NCBI GenBank assembly: GCA_016342655.1
Contig: JAEINL010000003.1
Coordinates: 47,135 to 111,134 of the forward strand
Source: Sphaerochaeta sp.
Lineage (GTDB): Bacteria > Spirochaetota > Spirochaetia > Sphaerochaetales > Sphaerochaetaceae
DNA length: 64,000 nucleotides
Direction: 5' to 3'
The position numbers were made by a program, and so were the translations under genes. Under the pieces are notes generated by a model. The model was not told the origin of the DNA. It was given only the letters and a program-made list of their open reading frames with translations, and searched no databases. Within the stretch, counting starts at the first letter, position 1. Each line of letters opens with the position of its first letter. Positions 40,819 through 49,583 of this stretch are shown one piece after another.

Positions 40819-42264
40819 TTATATGCTGTACGTTGTGGATGCGGTATCGCCACCACGGCCTGTCCAGTTGGTGTGGAAGAACTCGCCTCGTTTCTTATCG
40901 ACTCTCTCATAGGTATGGGCTCCGAAGTAATCACGTTGGGCCTGCAACAGGTTGGCAGGGAGGCGTTCGCTACGGTAACTGTCAAACCAGGAGAGGGCTG
41001 CTGAAAGGGAAGGGGTGGGAATGCCGTTGAGAGCTGCTGTTGCAACGACAAGGCGTAGGCTCTGCTGGTTGGCATTGAGGATTTCTGTGAAGTAGGAATC
41101 CATGATCAAGGAATCCAAGGGACCTTCTTTCTTGAATGCTTGGCTGATCTTGTCCAGAAATGCTGAGCGGATGATGCATCCGCCTCTCCACAACAGTGAG
41201 ATGCTGCTTAGGTCCAGATCCCACTTGTTGGTCTCTCCTGCACTCTTGATGAGGGAGAAGCCCTGGGCGTAGGAGATGATCTTTGCTGCGTAGAGGGCTT
41301 TGCCCAGCTCCTGTACAAAGGCTTTCTTATCGTGCTTAAGCTCTACTGCCTTGGGAGGGAAGGCCTTGCTTGCAGCAATGCGTTCTTCTTTCTGACTGCT
41401 TACACTACGCGCAAAGACTGACTCAACGATGAGAGTGAGGGGGATACCAGCATGCAGGGCTGCAATGCCAGTCCATTTTCCAGTACCCTTTTGCCCTGCA
41501 GTATCGAGGATGGAGTCGACAAGAGCTGAGCCATCCTCATCCTTATAGCCAAGGATATCTGTAGTAATTTCAATGAGGTAGGAGTCAAGGTCGCCTTTGT
41601 TCCAGGTACGAAATACCTCCTGCATTTCGGTATTGCTAAGACCCAGGTACCTATGCATTACGTCATATATCTCACAGATAAGCTGCATATCACCATACTC
41701 AATGCCATTGTGGACCATCTTCACATAGTGTCCGGCACCTCCGGGCCCTATCCAGTCACAGCAAGGTGCACCATCGACATGGGCCGAAATCGCTTGGAAC
41801 ATATCCTTGATTGCAGGCCAGGCTTTCTTTGAGCCCCCGGGCATCAGGGAGGGTCCGAGTAAGGCCCCTTCCTCTCCACCGGAAACTCCTGTACCGATAT
41901 ATAGAAGGCCTTTGCTTTCAACCACGGCCATCCTTCGCTCGGAGTCCTCATAGTTGGAGTTCCCCCCATCGATGATGATATCACCCTTTTCAAGAAGGGG
42001 GATGAGGGTCTCGATGGTGTCATCGACCGGCTTGCCTGCCTTGACCATCATCATGACCTTGCGCGGAGTTTCTAGGGAGGATACGAGCTCTTCAAGGCTG
42101 TGTGTCCCAATAATATTCTTTCCTTTGGCCCTTCCTACCATGAAGGAGTCGACCTTGGATGTGCTTCTGTTGAATACTGCAACGGAAAAACCCTTGCTCT
42201 CCAGATTGAGTACCAGGTTTTCTCCCATGACGGCTAAACCGATCAGACCGATAGATGCTTTCAT
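40819..42264 (-). CDS. gnd: 6-phosphogluconate dehydrogenase (decarboxylating)
   Basis: The 481-residue protein has the full length of the long-chain 6PGDH. Motifs are GLIGLAVMGENLVLNLES (residues 6-23), GGNSNYEDS, TGVSGGEEGA, the catalytic lysine in YVKMVHNGIEYGDMQLICE at about 183, GTGKWTG, and the C-terminal SYRSERLPANLLQAQRDYFG. It converts 6-phosphogluconate to ribulose 5-phosphate and CO2. GAGGAG lies upstream of the ATG at 42264; the frame stays open a further 15 codons without support. Its place in a catabolic operon suggests that a gluconate-like substrate is fed to this step. Confidence 0.92.
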   Translation of the reverse strand: MKASIGLIGLAVMGENLVLNLESKGFSVAVFNRSTSKVDSFMVGRAKGKNIIGTHSLEELVSSLETPRKVMMMVKAGKPVDDTIETLIPLLEKGDIIIDGGNSNYEDSERRMAVVESKGLLYIGTGVSGGEEGALLGPSLMPGGSKKAWPAIKDMFQAISAHVDGAPCCDWIGPGGAGHYVKMVHNGIEYGDMQLICEIYDVMHRYLGLSNTEMQEVFRTWNKGDLDSYLIEITTDILGYKDEDGSALVDSILDTAGQKGTGKWTGIAALHAGIPLTLIVESVFARSVSSQKEERIAASKAFPPKAVELKHDKKAFVQELGKALYAAKIISYAQGFSLIKSAGETNKWDLDLSSISLLWRGGCIIRSAFLDKISQAFKKEGPLDSLIMDSYFTEILNANQQSLRLVVATAALNGIPTPSLSAALSWFDSYRSERLPANLLQAQRDYFGAHTYERVDKKRGEFFHTNWTGRGGDTASTTYSI

Positions 42265-42283
42265 ATGCTTGTTTCTCCTCACT

Positions 42284-43126
42284 TCAAATACGTCTCTTTG
42301 CGATAACATTTCTCATTCTATTCAGATTCTCGACGCCCAGATTTTTCATCCTTTCCAGGACCTCCACATAGAGGATATCGATGATGGTCATTGATACGAT
42401 TCGGGCGGAGAAGGACTCTGCAACCAAGAGATTTGTGCCGGTGGCTACATGCAGGACGTTTTCACTCATCTTTGCCAAGGGTGAGCGGTTATTACTGGTC
42501 AGCACAGCGATAGGGCAGTTGTTATTTCTGAACTCCTCAGCTATGGCGAGGGTGTCGTGCCCGGAACCTGTGTGTGAGATGATCAGGGCAATATCCTTCT
42601 CCGATGACTGGGAGGCAAGCATCAGCTGCATATGGAAATCTGCTGCATACTGGCAGTTCAAGCCTGTGCGGATAAGCTTGTGGTAGGCATCAAGGGCTAG
42701 GATATTCGAACCTCCCAAGCCCATAAGGTAAATGTTCCTTGCTTCTGAGAACTGTTTGCCTACCTGCTGCAGTGCTGAACGGTTGATTCTCTTGTAGGTT
42801 TCGTTAAGGGTATCTTGGGCATTCTTGAAGACCGTGTCGATAGGGTCCTCCTGGTCGGACACCCCTATCTCGAAGACCTGCTCATTGGAGGGTATGGTTT
42901 CCCTGGCCAAGGCGATGCGAAACCGTTGGTATCCTGTATAGCCAAGCTTTCGGGCAAATCGGACCATCGTTGATTCACTGATGCCGATCCTCTCGGCAAG
43001 TTCCTCAATGCTGGGGTTTACCGACTCCTTAGGATGCTTGAGTATGAAGTCAGCAATCTTTTTTTCCTTTATGCTCAGTGATGCATACTTGCTCTGTATG
43101 GTATAGATAGCGCTGACTTCGTTCAT
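42284..43126 (-). CDS. RpiR/MurR-family transcriptional regulator
   Basis: The 280-residue protein has the RpiR winged-helix domain (about 1-75: LSIKEKKIADFILKHPKESV; ERIGISESTMVRFARKLGY) and a SIS sugar-phosphate-binding domain (about 125-260: IYLMGLGGSNILALDAYHKL; LIISHTGSGHDTLAIAEEF). It should sense a phosphosugar and control both its own operon and the divergent transporter genes. I chose the ATG at 43126, in line with the family start. Repeated ATTCAT motifs fill the 146-bp divergent region. Confidence 0.88.
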   Translation of the reverse strand: MNEVSAIYTIQSKYASLSIKEKKIADFILKHPKESVNPSIEELAERIGISESTMVRFARKLGYTGYQRFRIALARETIPSNEQVFEIGVSDQEDPIDTVFKNAQDTLNETYKRINRSALQQVGKQFSEARNIYLMGLGGSNILALDAYHKLIRTGLNCQYAADFHMQLMLASQSSEKDIALIISHTGSGHDTLAIAEEFRNNNCPIAVLTSNNRSPLAKMSENVLHVATGTNLLVAESFSARIVSMTIIDILYVEVLERMKNLGVENLNRMRNVIAKRRI

Positions 43127-43166
43127 GGTACTTTTCCTAGTCCTTTCCCTTAGTATAGTATGAAAG

Positions 43167-43197
43167 AAATATTCATGCAATTAAAAAAAATATTCAT
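43167..43197. promoter_or_regulatory. Two direct repeats 21 bp apart
   Basis: AAATATTCAT occurs at 43167-43176 and 43188-43197, exactly two helical turns apart, between the rpiR-type gene and the divergent binding-protein gene. They are probable binding sites of the RpiR-type regulator. Confidence 0.45.
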
Positions 43198-43204
43198 TTT
43201 AACA

Positions 43205-43250
43205 TTTACAATGAGAAGAAAGAGAGTATAATAAGACGAATGGAACATTC
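43205..43250 (+). promoter_or_regulatory. Promoter and palindrome of the binding-protein operon
   Basis: TTTACA (43205-43210) and TATAAT (43227-43232) are 16 bp apart, a strong sigma-70 promoter. GAATGGAACATTC, a perfect palindrome with 5-bp arms (43238-43250), covers the expected start point and could be a repressor site. Confidence 0.65.
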
Positions 43251-43272
43251 AAATTCAAAAGGAGAATGAATA

Positions 43273-44544
43273 ATGAAAACAAAGAACATGTTTGTAGTAC
43301 TTCTCGTACTGCTCTGTCTGACTGTGCCTGTATTTGCCCAGGGAACCTCGGAGCAGGCAAAACCTGAGATTCGTGTGCTCTTGGCAAACCACCCCTATGG
43401 TGAGCTGCTTAAGACAAAGATTCCTGAGTTCGAGGCTCAGACTGGTATCAAGGTAAACTATGAGAGTCTGCAGGAGAGCCAGCTTACCAACAAGCTGACC
43501 ACCGAGTTTGCAACCAACTCCTCCACCGTTGATGTATTCATGACCCGTCCCCTTCAGGAAGGTCTGATGTTTATCAAGAACGGCTGGTACAAGGGCTTGG
43601 ACAACTATGATTTCAGCGACTATCCCAGCAACTCTGTTGATATCGGGCGCAAAGATGGTGTTGCGTACATCGTTCCACTTGTAACCGAATGGCAGGTGCT
43701 CTATTACAGAAAGGACCTTCTGAAGAAGGCTGGTCTTTCTGTCCCTACCAACTTTGTAGAGCTTGAAGCTGCAGCAAAAGCCATGAATAAAGATGGTGTT
43801 TCCGGTTTTGCTTCCCGTGGTAAGGGTGCTTCTGCTGTAACCCAGCTCTCCAGCTATGTCTACAACTTCGGTGGAAGGTATCTCGAAAGTGGAAAGGCTG
43901 TATTTGACAGCCCAGAAGCCCTTGATGCTATCCGTTTCTATGGTAGGATGCTCGGTACCTACGGTCCGCAGGGTGTAACGAGCATGTCTTGGGAAAATGT
44001 CATGCCCGTATTCCAGGCAGGTAAGACCGCTATGTGGACAGATGCTTCAGTCTTCTATGGCCAGATTGTCGATCCTGCCAAGACACAGATTCCTGCTGAG
44101 GATATCGGTGTTGCACAGCTTCCCCGTGGACCTAAGGGTGATTCTCCCTTTATCGTAGTCTCTTGGGGTATGGCAATGTCGGCGAAGACCAAGAACCAGG
44201 ATGCTGCTCAGAAGTTCCTTGATTGGGCAAACAACAAGGACCTTGCCAAGCAAGGCATGCTCTCCAACATCACCATGGCCCGTAATTCTGCTTGGGCTGA
44301 CAAGGATGTCCGCGCTGTCATGAACCCAGGTCTTGTAGAGACCCAAGCTCATGCTGCCAAGAATGGCTACCCATTTGACCGTCCTTTCATGAGTTCTGTC
44401 GGGCAGGCTAGAGACCTCATCGGTGAGGTCATCATCGAGTCCATCAATACTAAGGGAACTTCCTCGAAGCTTCCTGCCCTTGCTGCTGAGAAGGCCAAGG
44501 CTGTTGATGAGCTCTTGAAGGCTGACGGCGAGTACGGCCTCTAA
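43273..44544 (+). CDS. ABC transporter substrate-binding protein (family 1)
   Basis: The 423-residue exported protein has a signal peptide (MKTKNMFVVLLVLLCLTVPV then FAQGTSEQAK) and a family 1 sugar-binding fold with IPEFEAQTGIKVNYESL, LVTEWQVLYYRKDLLKKAGL and the C-terminal LDWANNKDLAKQG. AAGGAG precedes the ATG. The leader contains a cysteine but the mature start follows the QGTSE pattern seen in the other binding proteins here. The divergent sugar-acid operon suggests a sugar acid, polyol or uronide ligand. A 12-bp hairpin follows its stop. Confidence 0.85.
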   Translation: MKTKNMFVVLLVLLCLTVPVFAQGTSEQAKPEIRVLLANHPYGELLKTKIPEFEAQTGIKVNYESLQESQLTNKLTTEFATNSSTVDVFMTRPLQEGLMFIKNGWYKGLDNYDFSDYPSNSVDIGRKDGVAYIVPLVTEWQVLYYRKDLLKKAGLSVPTNFVELEAAAKAMNKDGVSGFASRGKGASAVTQLSSYVYNFGGRYLESGKAVFDSPEALDAIRFYGRMLGTYGPQGVTSMSWENVMPVFQAGKTAMWTDASVFYGQIVDPAKTQIPAEDIGVAQLPRGPKGDSPFIVVSWGMAMSAKTKNQDAAQKFLDWANNKDLAKQGMLSNITMARNSAWADKDVRAVMNPGLVETQAHAAKNGYPFDRPFMSSVGQARDLIGEVIIESINTKGTSSKLPALAAEKAKAVDELLKADGEYGL

Positions 44545-44561
44545 ACTATACCAGAGTATCT

Positions 44562-44590
44562 GTGGCCGACCGAGTCCTTCGGCCGGCCAC
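44562..44590 (+). terminator. Hairpin between binding-protein and permease genes
   Basis: The arm GTGGCCGACCGA pairs with TCGGCCGGCCAC across a short loop with one A-C mismatch. It begins 17 nt after the binding-protein stop. It is expected to reduce read-through or protect the upstream mRNA. Confidence 0.7.
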
Positions 44591-44613
44591 TTCTGCCTAT
44601 AAGGAGCTTTTCT

Positions 44614-45492
44614 ATGATCCGACAAAGTTTTGTTGAGAGGAACCTGCGCTATCTGTTCCCTCTTCCCGCGGTACTATTCGTAGTGGTACTCATGGTATTC
44701 CCAGTATGCTATACGTTTTTTCTTAGTTTTACCGATTGGTCGCTTACGAGTGGAAAGCCATTAAACATTGTCGCTTTTAAGAGTTACATTGATGTACTGA
44801 AGGAGCCTAGGTTTCTTGCTGCCTTGGGCAGAACCTTCTACTTTACCTTTGGCGCTGTCATTTTCGAGATGGTCTTGGGAGTTGCCCTTGCCCTCATCCT
44901 TAACCGCTCTTTTGTGGGGAAAGGCGTGGTGAAGACACTTCTCTTGCTTCCCTTGGTGGCTACACCCGTTGCGATCGGTATAGTGTGGAACCTCTTTTAT
45001 GACCCTACCATCGGAATCCTCAACTATGTGCTAAGTGTCTTCGGGCTCCCGCAAAGCGGGTGGGTATCGGAAACCAAGAGCGTCATGCCTTCCTTAATCC
45101 TTGTGGACATATGGCAATGGACGCCGATGATCACCATTATTGTTCTGGCAGGTCTGGCAGGCCTTTCGAGCGAACCGTACGAGTCCGCCAAGGTTGATGG
45201 GGCAAATGCACGACAGGTGCTCTTCAAGATTACGCTGCCGATGCTTATGCCTACCATCCTGACAGCCGTTATTCTTCGTGCAATTGATGCACTGAAGACC
45301 TACGATATCATCTATGCAATGACAGGAGGAGGCCCAGGGTACGCTTCAGAGAACCTGAATATTCTCGCCTTCAAATACAGTTTCGAATATTTCAGGATGG
45401 GACAGAGTGCAGTCATGCTGGTCTTCCTATTCATCGTAGTGATGGGCTTCAGTCTCGGCGTCATGCGTTTGCGCCGCGCCTTTGAGCTGTAG
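44614..45492 (+). CDS. Sugar ABC transporter permease (MalF/UgpA type)
   Basis: The 292-residue protein has six membrane helices, starting with LFPLPAVLFVVVLMVFPVCY, and an EAA loop PYESAKVDGANARQVLFKI at about 189-207. This is the standard MsmF/UgpA layout. AAGGAG lies 6 nt before the ATG, and the second permease starts 9 nt after its stop. It forms the channel with that protein and needs a shared ATPase encoded elsewhere. Confidence 0.88.
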   Translation: MIRQSFVERNLRYLFPLPAVLFVVVLMVFPVCYTFFLSFTDWSLTSGKPLNIVAFKSYIDVLKEPRFLAALGRTFYFTFGAVIFEMVLGVALALILNRSFVGKGVVKTLLLLPLVATPVAIGIVWNLFYDPTIGILNYVLSVFGLPQSGWVSETKSVMPSLILVDIWQWTPMITIIVLAGLAGLSSEPYESAKVDGANARQVLFKITLPMLMPTILTAVILRAIDALKTYDIIYAMTGGGPGYASENLNILAFKYSFEYFRMGQSAVMLVFLFIVVMGFSLGVMRLRRAFEL

Positions 45493-45501
45493 GAGGGGAG
45501 T

Positions 45502-46317
45502 ATGAAACAATCAAAACCAAAGAAACTTCTTTTCGCCTTGATGCTCATCATTGTCATCGTTCCTATCCTTTTTCCCTTTGTCTGGATGCTGATGAGTTCA
45601 TTCAAGACCCAAGTAGACATTATCTCCTGGCCTCCCAAGTTTGTCTTTACGCCTGTCCTGCAAAACTATGACAGGGTCTTCGTCGAACAGAACTTCCTTC
45701 GATACATGAAGAACTCGGTAATTGTGTCGGTGTCGAGTGTGTTGCTTTCCCTCGTGTTGGGGCTCCCTGCTGCCTACTCCATAGCCCGATATAAGCAGCA
45801 GAAGCTTTCGATGTTCATCCTTGTCGCCCGTCTTATGCCAGGCATATCATTTCTCATGCCTTGGTATATCGTATTCTCCCGTCTCCATCTGATGGACTCG
45901 TTTGTAGCGTTGATCCTCTCTCATATGCTCATATGTCTACCTCTGGTAGTCTGGGTCATGGCCCCTTACTTTGACTCTGTTCCCCGCGAACTGGAAGAGG
46001 CGGCTATGGTCGATGGCCTTACCCAACAGATGGCTTTCTTAAAGATATTGCTCCCACTGTCAGGTCCGGGCGTGGTCACAGCCACTACCTTGAGTTTTAT
46101 CTTCAGCTGGAACAACTTCATGTTCAGTCAGGTACTGAGCCAGCAGAAGACGCGAACGCTTCCTATTGCAGTGTATAACTTCCTCTCCTATGTTGAGGTT
46201 GACTGGGGAGCTGTGATGGCCGCAGCTGTTGTCATCATGGGGCCTGCCATACTCCTGACGATGTTTTTCCAGAAGTATGTAATCAAGGGTCTTACCATGG
46301 GTGCGGTAAAAGGGTAA
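45502..46317 (+). CDS. Sugar ABC transporter permease (MalG/UgpE type)
   Basis: The 271-residue protein has six membrane helices, ELEEAAMVDGLTQQMAFLKI as the EAA loop at about 165-184, and the characteristic end VIKGLTMGAVKG. GGAGGGG precedes the ATG. It is the last gene of the transporter operon, which ends at the terminator at 46337-46364. Confidence 0.88.
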   Translation: MKQSKPKKLLFALMLIIVIVPILFPFVWMLMSSFKTQVDIISWPPKFVFTPVLQNYDRVFVEQNFLRYMKNSVIVSVSSVLLSLVLGLPAAYSIARYKQQKLSMFILVARLMPGISFLMPWYIVFSRLHLMDSFVALILSHMLICLPLVVWVMAPYFDSVPRELEEAAMVDGLTQQMAFLKILLPLSGPGVVTATTLSFIFSWNNFMFSQVLSQQKTRTLPIAVYNFLSYVEVDWGAVMAAAVVIMGPAILLTMFFQKYVIKGLTMGAVKG

Positions 46318-46336
46318 GAGATTGTTGTTGCAGGTC

Positions 46337-46364
46337 AAGTCCTCCTTTGTCGGAGGACTTTTTC
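46337..46364 (+). terminator. Rho-independent terminator
   Basis: AAGTCCTCC and GGAGGACTT pair perfectly over a 6-nt loop and are followed by TTT. It lies 19 nt after the permease stop. Confidence 0.85.
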
Positions 46365-46425
46365 ATCTGTATAGGGTTAGTTCTGATCATGTATTCGACA
46401 AAAGGATGAAAGTGTTCAAAATACG

Positions 46426-46484
46426 TTGACAACCAGCAAAGAAGTGGTAGTATTGGTAATACCAAATGTACTTTTGGTATTACC
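46426..46484 (+). promoter_or_regulatory. Promoter with paired AraR-type operators
   Basis: TTGACA (46426-46431) and TAGTAT (46448-46453) are 16 bp apart. Immediately downstream lie GGTAATACC (46455-46463) and GGTATTACC (46476-46484), each a palindrome and inverted relative to the other, with centres 21 bp apart. The arms extend to TGGTAATACCAAA and TTTGGTATTACCA. The AraR-type regulator at the end of the operon (53729-54775) is the likely ligand-responsive repressor. Confidence 0.65.
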
Positions 46485-46507
46485 ACATTTCTTAAGGAGT
46501 ATGAAAC

Positions 46508-47788
46508 ATGAAGCACCTGAAAAAAACACTGTTTGTTTTGCTTATGGTCTCTCTGGTACTCAGTTCCAGCTTTGCTGCCGGATCAAAGGAAGCAGCAGCC
46601 GGACCTTTGACCCTCACCTTTTTTGAAACCATGACCAGTCCATCAAGGACTGCTCAAATCCAAGAGGTGATTGCAAAGTATGAAGAGCTGAACCCAAACA
46701 TCAAGATTAACTTGGTCTCTCCTCCCTATGAGCAGGCTGACAACAAGCTGACACTCATGCTGAACAGTAACCAAGAGCTTGATATCATTGAGGTTCGTGA
46801 CCATACCGTCAAGCAGTTTGTCAACAACAACAAGCTTGTAGACCTCACCTCATACCTAGCGTCATGGGATCAAGGCGACGACCTGCTTCCCCTGACCATG
46901 GCGGCCGCCAAGACAGTCGATGACACAGCCTATCTGCTTCCGCAGTTCTTCTTTGTGAAGGGGTTGTTTGTCCGCACTGACATACTTGAGAAGTATGGGT
47001 TCACTTCCATGCCAAAGACCACTGAAGAGCTGTATGCCATGTCCATTGCCATCACAAACAAGGCTCCCAATCAGTATGGATTTGGTTTTAGAGGAAAAGG
47101 CAGTGCCTTCAAGATTTCTGACATCCTGATCCTCAGTGATGTAACAAATATCTCCAAGGACAATATCTACAAGACCGAAGATGGCCAGTTTTCCTTCTCC
47201 ACTCCAGCTGCCCGCAAGGCTGTTGCCCAGTATGTGAACCTTTACAAGAATGCCGTTCCCTCGGATGGCATCAACTGGGGCTTCAATGAACAGGTGAATG
47301 CCTTCATCAGTGGAACCACACCCTTCCTCGTACAGGATCCTGATACTGTAGGCATGGTTGCTGGTGCCCTCGATCCCTCCCAGTACACTGTCATCCCAAT
47401 GCCTTTGGGAAAGAGTGGAAAGACCTATCTTGACTACGGTTTTGCCGGTCTGGGCATTCCCACTACCAGCAAGAACAAGGATGCCGCTTGGGACTTCATC
47501 TCCTTCATGGTCAATGCAGAGAACAATGCTGACTTCTGTCGTACATACGGACCTCTGCCTGTGCATACCTCAACGTATGCCGATGATCCGTACTTCTCCA
47601 GTGGCGTATACAAGTCCTGGGAGACTGAGATGGCATCCCCTGAAACATACGTGTTCGTGAAGTATCCTCTTGATAGCCCTAAGTACCCTGCTTGGTCACA
47701 GGTACAGGAACAGTCAATGCAGGCTCTCTTGCTTGGCTCCTCTACTGTCGATGCAACCATCGCACAGTGGGAAGAATACTGGAAGTAA
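46508..47788 (+). CDS. ABC transporter substrate-binding protein (family 1)
   Basis: The 426-residue protein has a signal peptide (KHLKKTLFVLLMVSLVLSSS then FAAGSKEAAAGP) and a family 1 sugar-binding fold: LTFFETMTSPSRTAQIQEVI, LMLNSNQELDIIEVRDHTV and DAAWDFISFMVNAENNADF. AAGGAG precedes the ATG at 9 nt. Linkage to a GH38 alpha-mannosidase suggests a manno-oligosaccharide or mannoside ligand. A hairpin lies 16 nt past its stop. Confidence 0.85.
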   Translation: MKHLKKTLFVLLMVSLVLSSSFAAGSKEAAAGPLTLTFFETMTSPSRTAQIQEVIAKYEELNPNIKINLVSPPYEQADNKLTLMLNSNQELDIIEVRDHTVKQFVNNNKLVDLTSYLASWDQGDDLLPLTMAAAKTVDDTAYLLPQFFFVKGLFVRTDILEKYGFTSMPKTTEELYAMSIAITNKAPNQYGFGFRGKGSAFKISDILILSDVTNISKDNIYKTEDGQFSFSTPAARKAVAQYVNLYKNAVPSDGINWGFNEQVNAFISGTTPFLVQDPDTVGMVAGALDPSQYTVIPMPLGKSGKTYLDYGFAGLGIPTTSKNKDAAWDFISFMVNAENNADFCRTYGPLPVHTSTYADDPYFSSGVYKSWETEMASPETYVFVKYPLDSPKYPAWSQVQEQSMQALLLGSSTVDATIAQWEEYWK

Positions 47789-47804
47789 TCTGTAGTCCTG
47801 ATCT

Positions 47805-47833
47805 GTTCCGGGATTGCATGGCAGTCCCGGAAC
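47805..47833 (+). terminator. Hairpin between binding-protein and permease genes
   Basis: GTTCCGGGA (47805-47813) pairs with TCCCGGAAC (47825-47833); TGC/GCA extends the stem inside. It is followed by TCTTTG. This is the same arrangement as after the other binding-protein genes. Confidence 0.7.
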
Positions 47834-47861
47834 TCTTTGTACGCTAGTATAGGTGGTAACG

Positions 47862-48743
47862 ATGGAACAGAAATATTATCGTTGGATGCTGGCCCCAGCA
47901 CTCCTTCTCCTGACCGCATTCATCTATGTTCCGGTTATCAGGGGAGGCATCATGGCCTTCCAGAATTATAACCTGTTCGATATGAATGACTTGCATTTTA
48001 TTGGTTTTCAGAACTTCGTTTCTGTCATAACGGACAAGAATATTAATTTCTACCAAATTCTTTGGAATACTGTAGTATGGCTGTTTGGCTCACTGTTCTT
48101 TCAGTTTGTCCTAGGCTTTGGACTGGCACTTCTTCTCCGAAAGCCATTTTTGGGGAGGGGTATTTTCACGGCTTTTGTCTTTTATGGTTGGGCACTGAGC
48201 GGTTTTGCTATTGGATTAACTTGGTCCTGGCTCTTCAACGGCCAGTTTGGCCTGATAAATGATATGTTGATGCGAGTCGGTATCCTCAATTCCCCCATTG
48301 GGTTTCTTTCGAATCCCAATCTCGCCATGATTTCTGTCATCATACCCAATATATGGTACGGGGTTCCCTTTTTTGGCATCATGTTGCTTGCAGCCTTACA
48401 GTCTGTACCCAATGAACTCTATGAAGCTGCTACCCTTGATGGGGCAGGGGGCATCCGCAAGTTTGTCTCGGTAACAGTTCCCTATGTGAAACCTACCATC
48501 GTAAGCAGTATCCTGCTCAGGACCATGTGGATCGTAAACTTCCCTGACATCATCTATGCGATGACCAACGGGGGGCCGGTCAACAAGACAAATATCCTTG
48601 CTACCCAGATGATCAACAAGGTCTTCAAGGAGTATGACTACGGCCAGGGGGCTGCTTTTGGGCTCATCATCATGGTGCTCTTGTTTGTCTACGCGATTAT
48701 CTACCTGAGACTTACAGAAAAGGGAGGAGGGGAGAACCTATGA
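47862..48743 (+). CDS. Sugar ABC transporter permease (MalF/UgpA type)
   Basis: The 293-residue protein has six membrane helices (first: MLAPALLLLTAFIYVPVI) and the EAA loop LYEAATLDGAGGIRKFVSV at about 185-203. AGGTGG lies 5 nt before the ATG at 47862; a GTG three codons earlier is less well placed. It overlaps the second permease gene by 4 nt. Confidence 0.87.
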   Translation: MEQKYYRWMLAPALLLLTAFIYVPVIRGGIMAFQNYNLFDMNDLHFIGFQNFVSVITDKNINFYQILWNTVVWLFGSLFFQFVLGFGLALLLRKPFLGRGIFTAFVFYGWALSGFAIGLTWSWLFNGQFGLINDMLMRVGILNSPIGFLSNPNLAMISVIIPNIWYGVPFFGIMLLAALQSVPNELYEAATLDGAGGIRKFVSVTVPYVKPTIVSSILLRTMWIVNFPDIIYAMTNGGPVNKTNILATQMINKVFKEYDYGQGAAFGLIIMVLLFVYAIIYLRLTEKGGGENL

Positions 48744-49573
48744 AAAATATCCGAAAATTCTCTTTTGGGCGCTTTTTTCTCTTAGCCCTCTATCTGTTTG
48801 CATCCATTCTGCCTCTCTATTGGATTATGGTGACAAGCCTGAAGGGCCCCAAAGAAATATACACCATGCCGTTGCGGTATATTCCTTCACCTATTACCTT
48901 TGCAAGTTACGCAAAACTCTTTTCCTTTTCCAGTTTCTCCCTGTACTTCAGAAATTCCCTGGTAATTTCCCTTACAGCCTCCTTGCTTGCCATGATGATC
49001 TCTGTGCTAAGTGGCTTTGCCCTCTCTCGAATTAAGCGGAGGAGAATGAAGGGTGCACTACAGCTTGCCCTGTATTTTACCCAGACCATTCCTACCTTTA
49101 TTCTCATGGTGCCTCTGTTCACCATTTTTTCCAAACTTGGATTTGTCGATAGCAAAGCTGCCTTGTTGGTGGTGTACGTGTCTACAGTCATTGCGTTTTG
49201 CACGATTATGAGCAAAGGCTTTTTTGACCGTATCCCAGTCAGTTTGGAGGAGGCTGCCAGAATAGACGGGTGTAGCATGTTCCAGTCGCTGTTTAGGGTA
49301 GTGTTGCCAATTACCAGACCTGGAATGGCAGCAATCTTCTGTTTTGCTTTCATAAACATTTGGAATGAACTCTTCTTGGCTGTCATGCTGCTCATGTCCG
49401 ATGAGAATATGACGGTTCCTGTGGCCTTGAACTCCTTCATCTCTAAGGCTGGCATCAGCTGGGATGTGATGAGTGCAGGCATTGTAATAGCATTGCTTCC
49501 TACTATGGTAGTCTTCGGATTCGGACAAAAGTACATTGTTGCTGGTCTGACCGAAGGTAGTGTCAAAGGATAA
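48740..49573 (+). CDS. Sugar ABC transporter permease (MalG/UgpE type)
   Basis: The 277-residue protein has six membrane helices and the EAA loop SLEEAARIDGCSMFQSLFRV at about 167-186. It ends YIVAGLTEGSVKG, typical of the family. GGAGGGGAG precedes the ATG, which overlaps the upstream stop. The PLP-enzyme gene begins 10 nt after its end, so transport and catabolic genes form one operon. Confidence 0.88.
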   Translation: MKNIRKFSFGRFFLLALYLFASILPLYWIMVTSLKGPKEIYTMPLRYIPSPITFASYAKLFSFSSFSLYFRNSLVISLTASLLAMMISVLSGFALSRIKRRRMKGALQLALYFTQTIPTFILMVPLFTIFSKLGFVDSKAALLVVYVSTVIAFCTIMSKGFFDRIPVSLEEAARIDGCSMFQSLFRVVLPITRPGMAAIFCFAFINIWNELFLAVMLLMSDENMTVPVALNSFISKAGISWDVMSAGIVIALLPTMVVFGFGQKYIVAGLTEGSVKG

Positions 49574-49583
49574 ATATACACCT

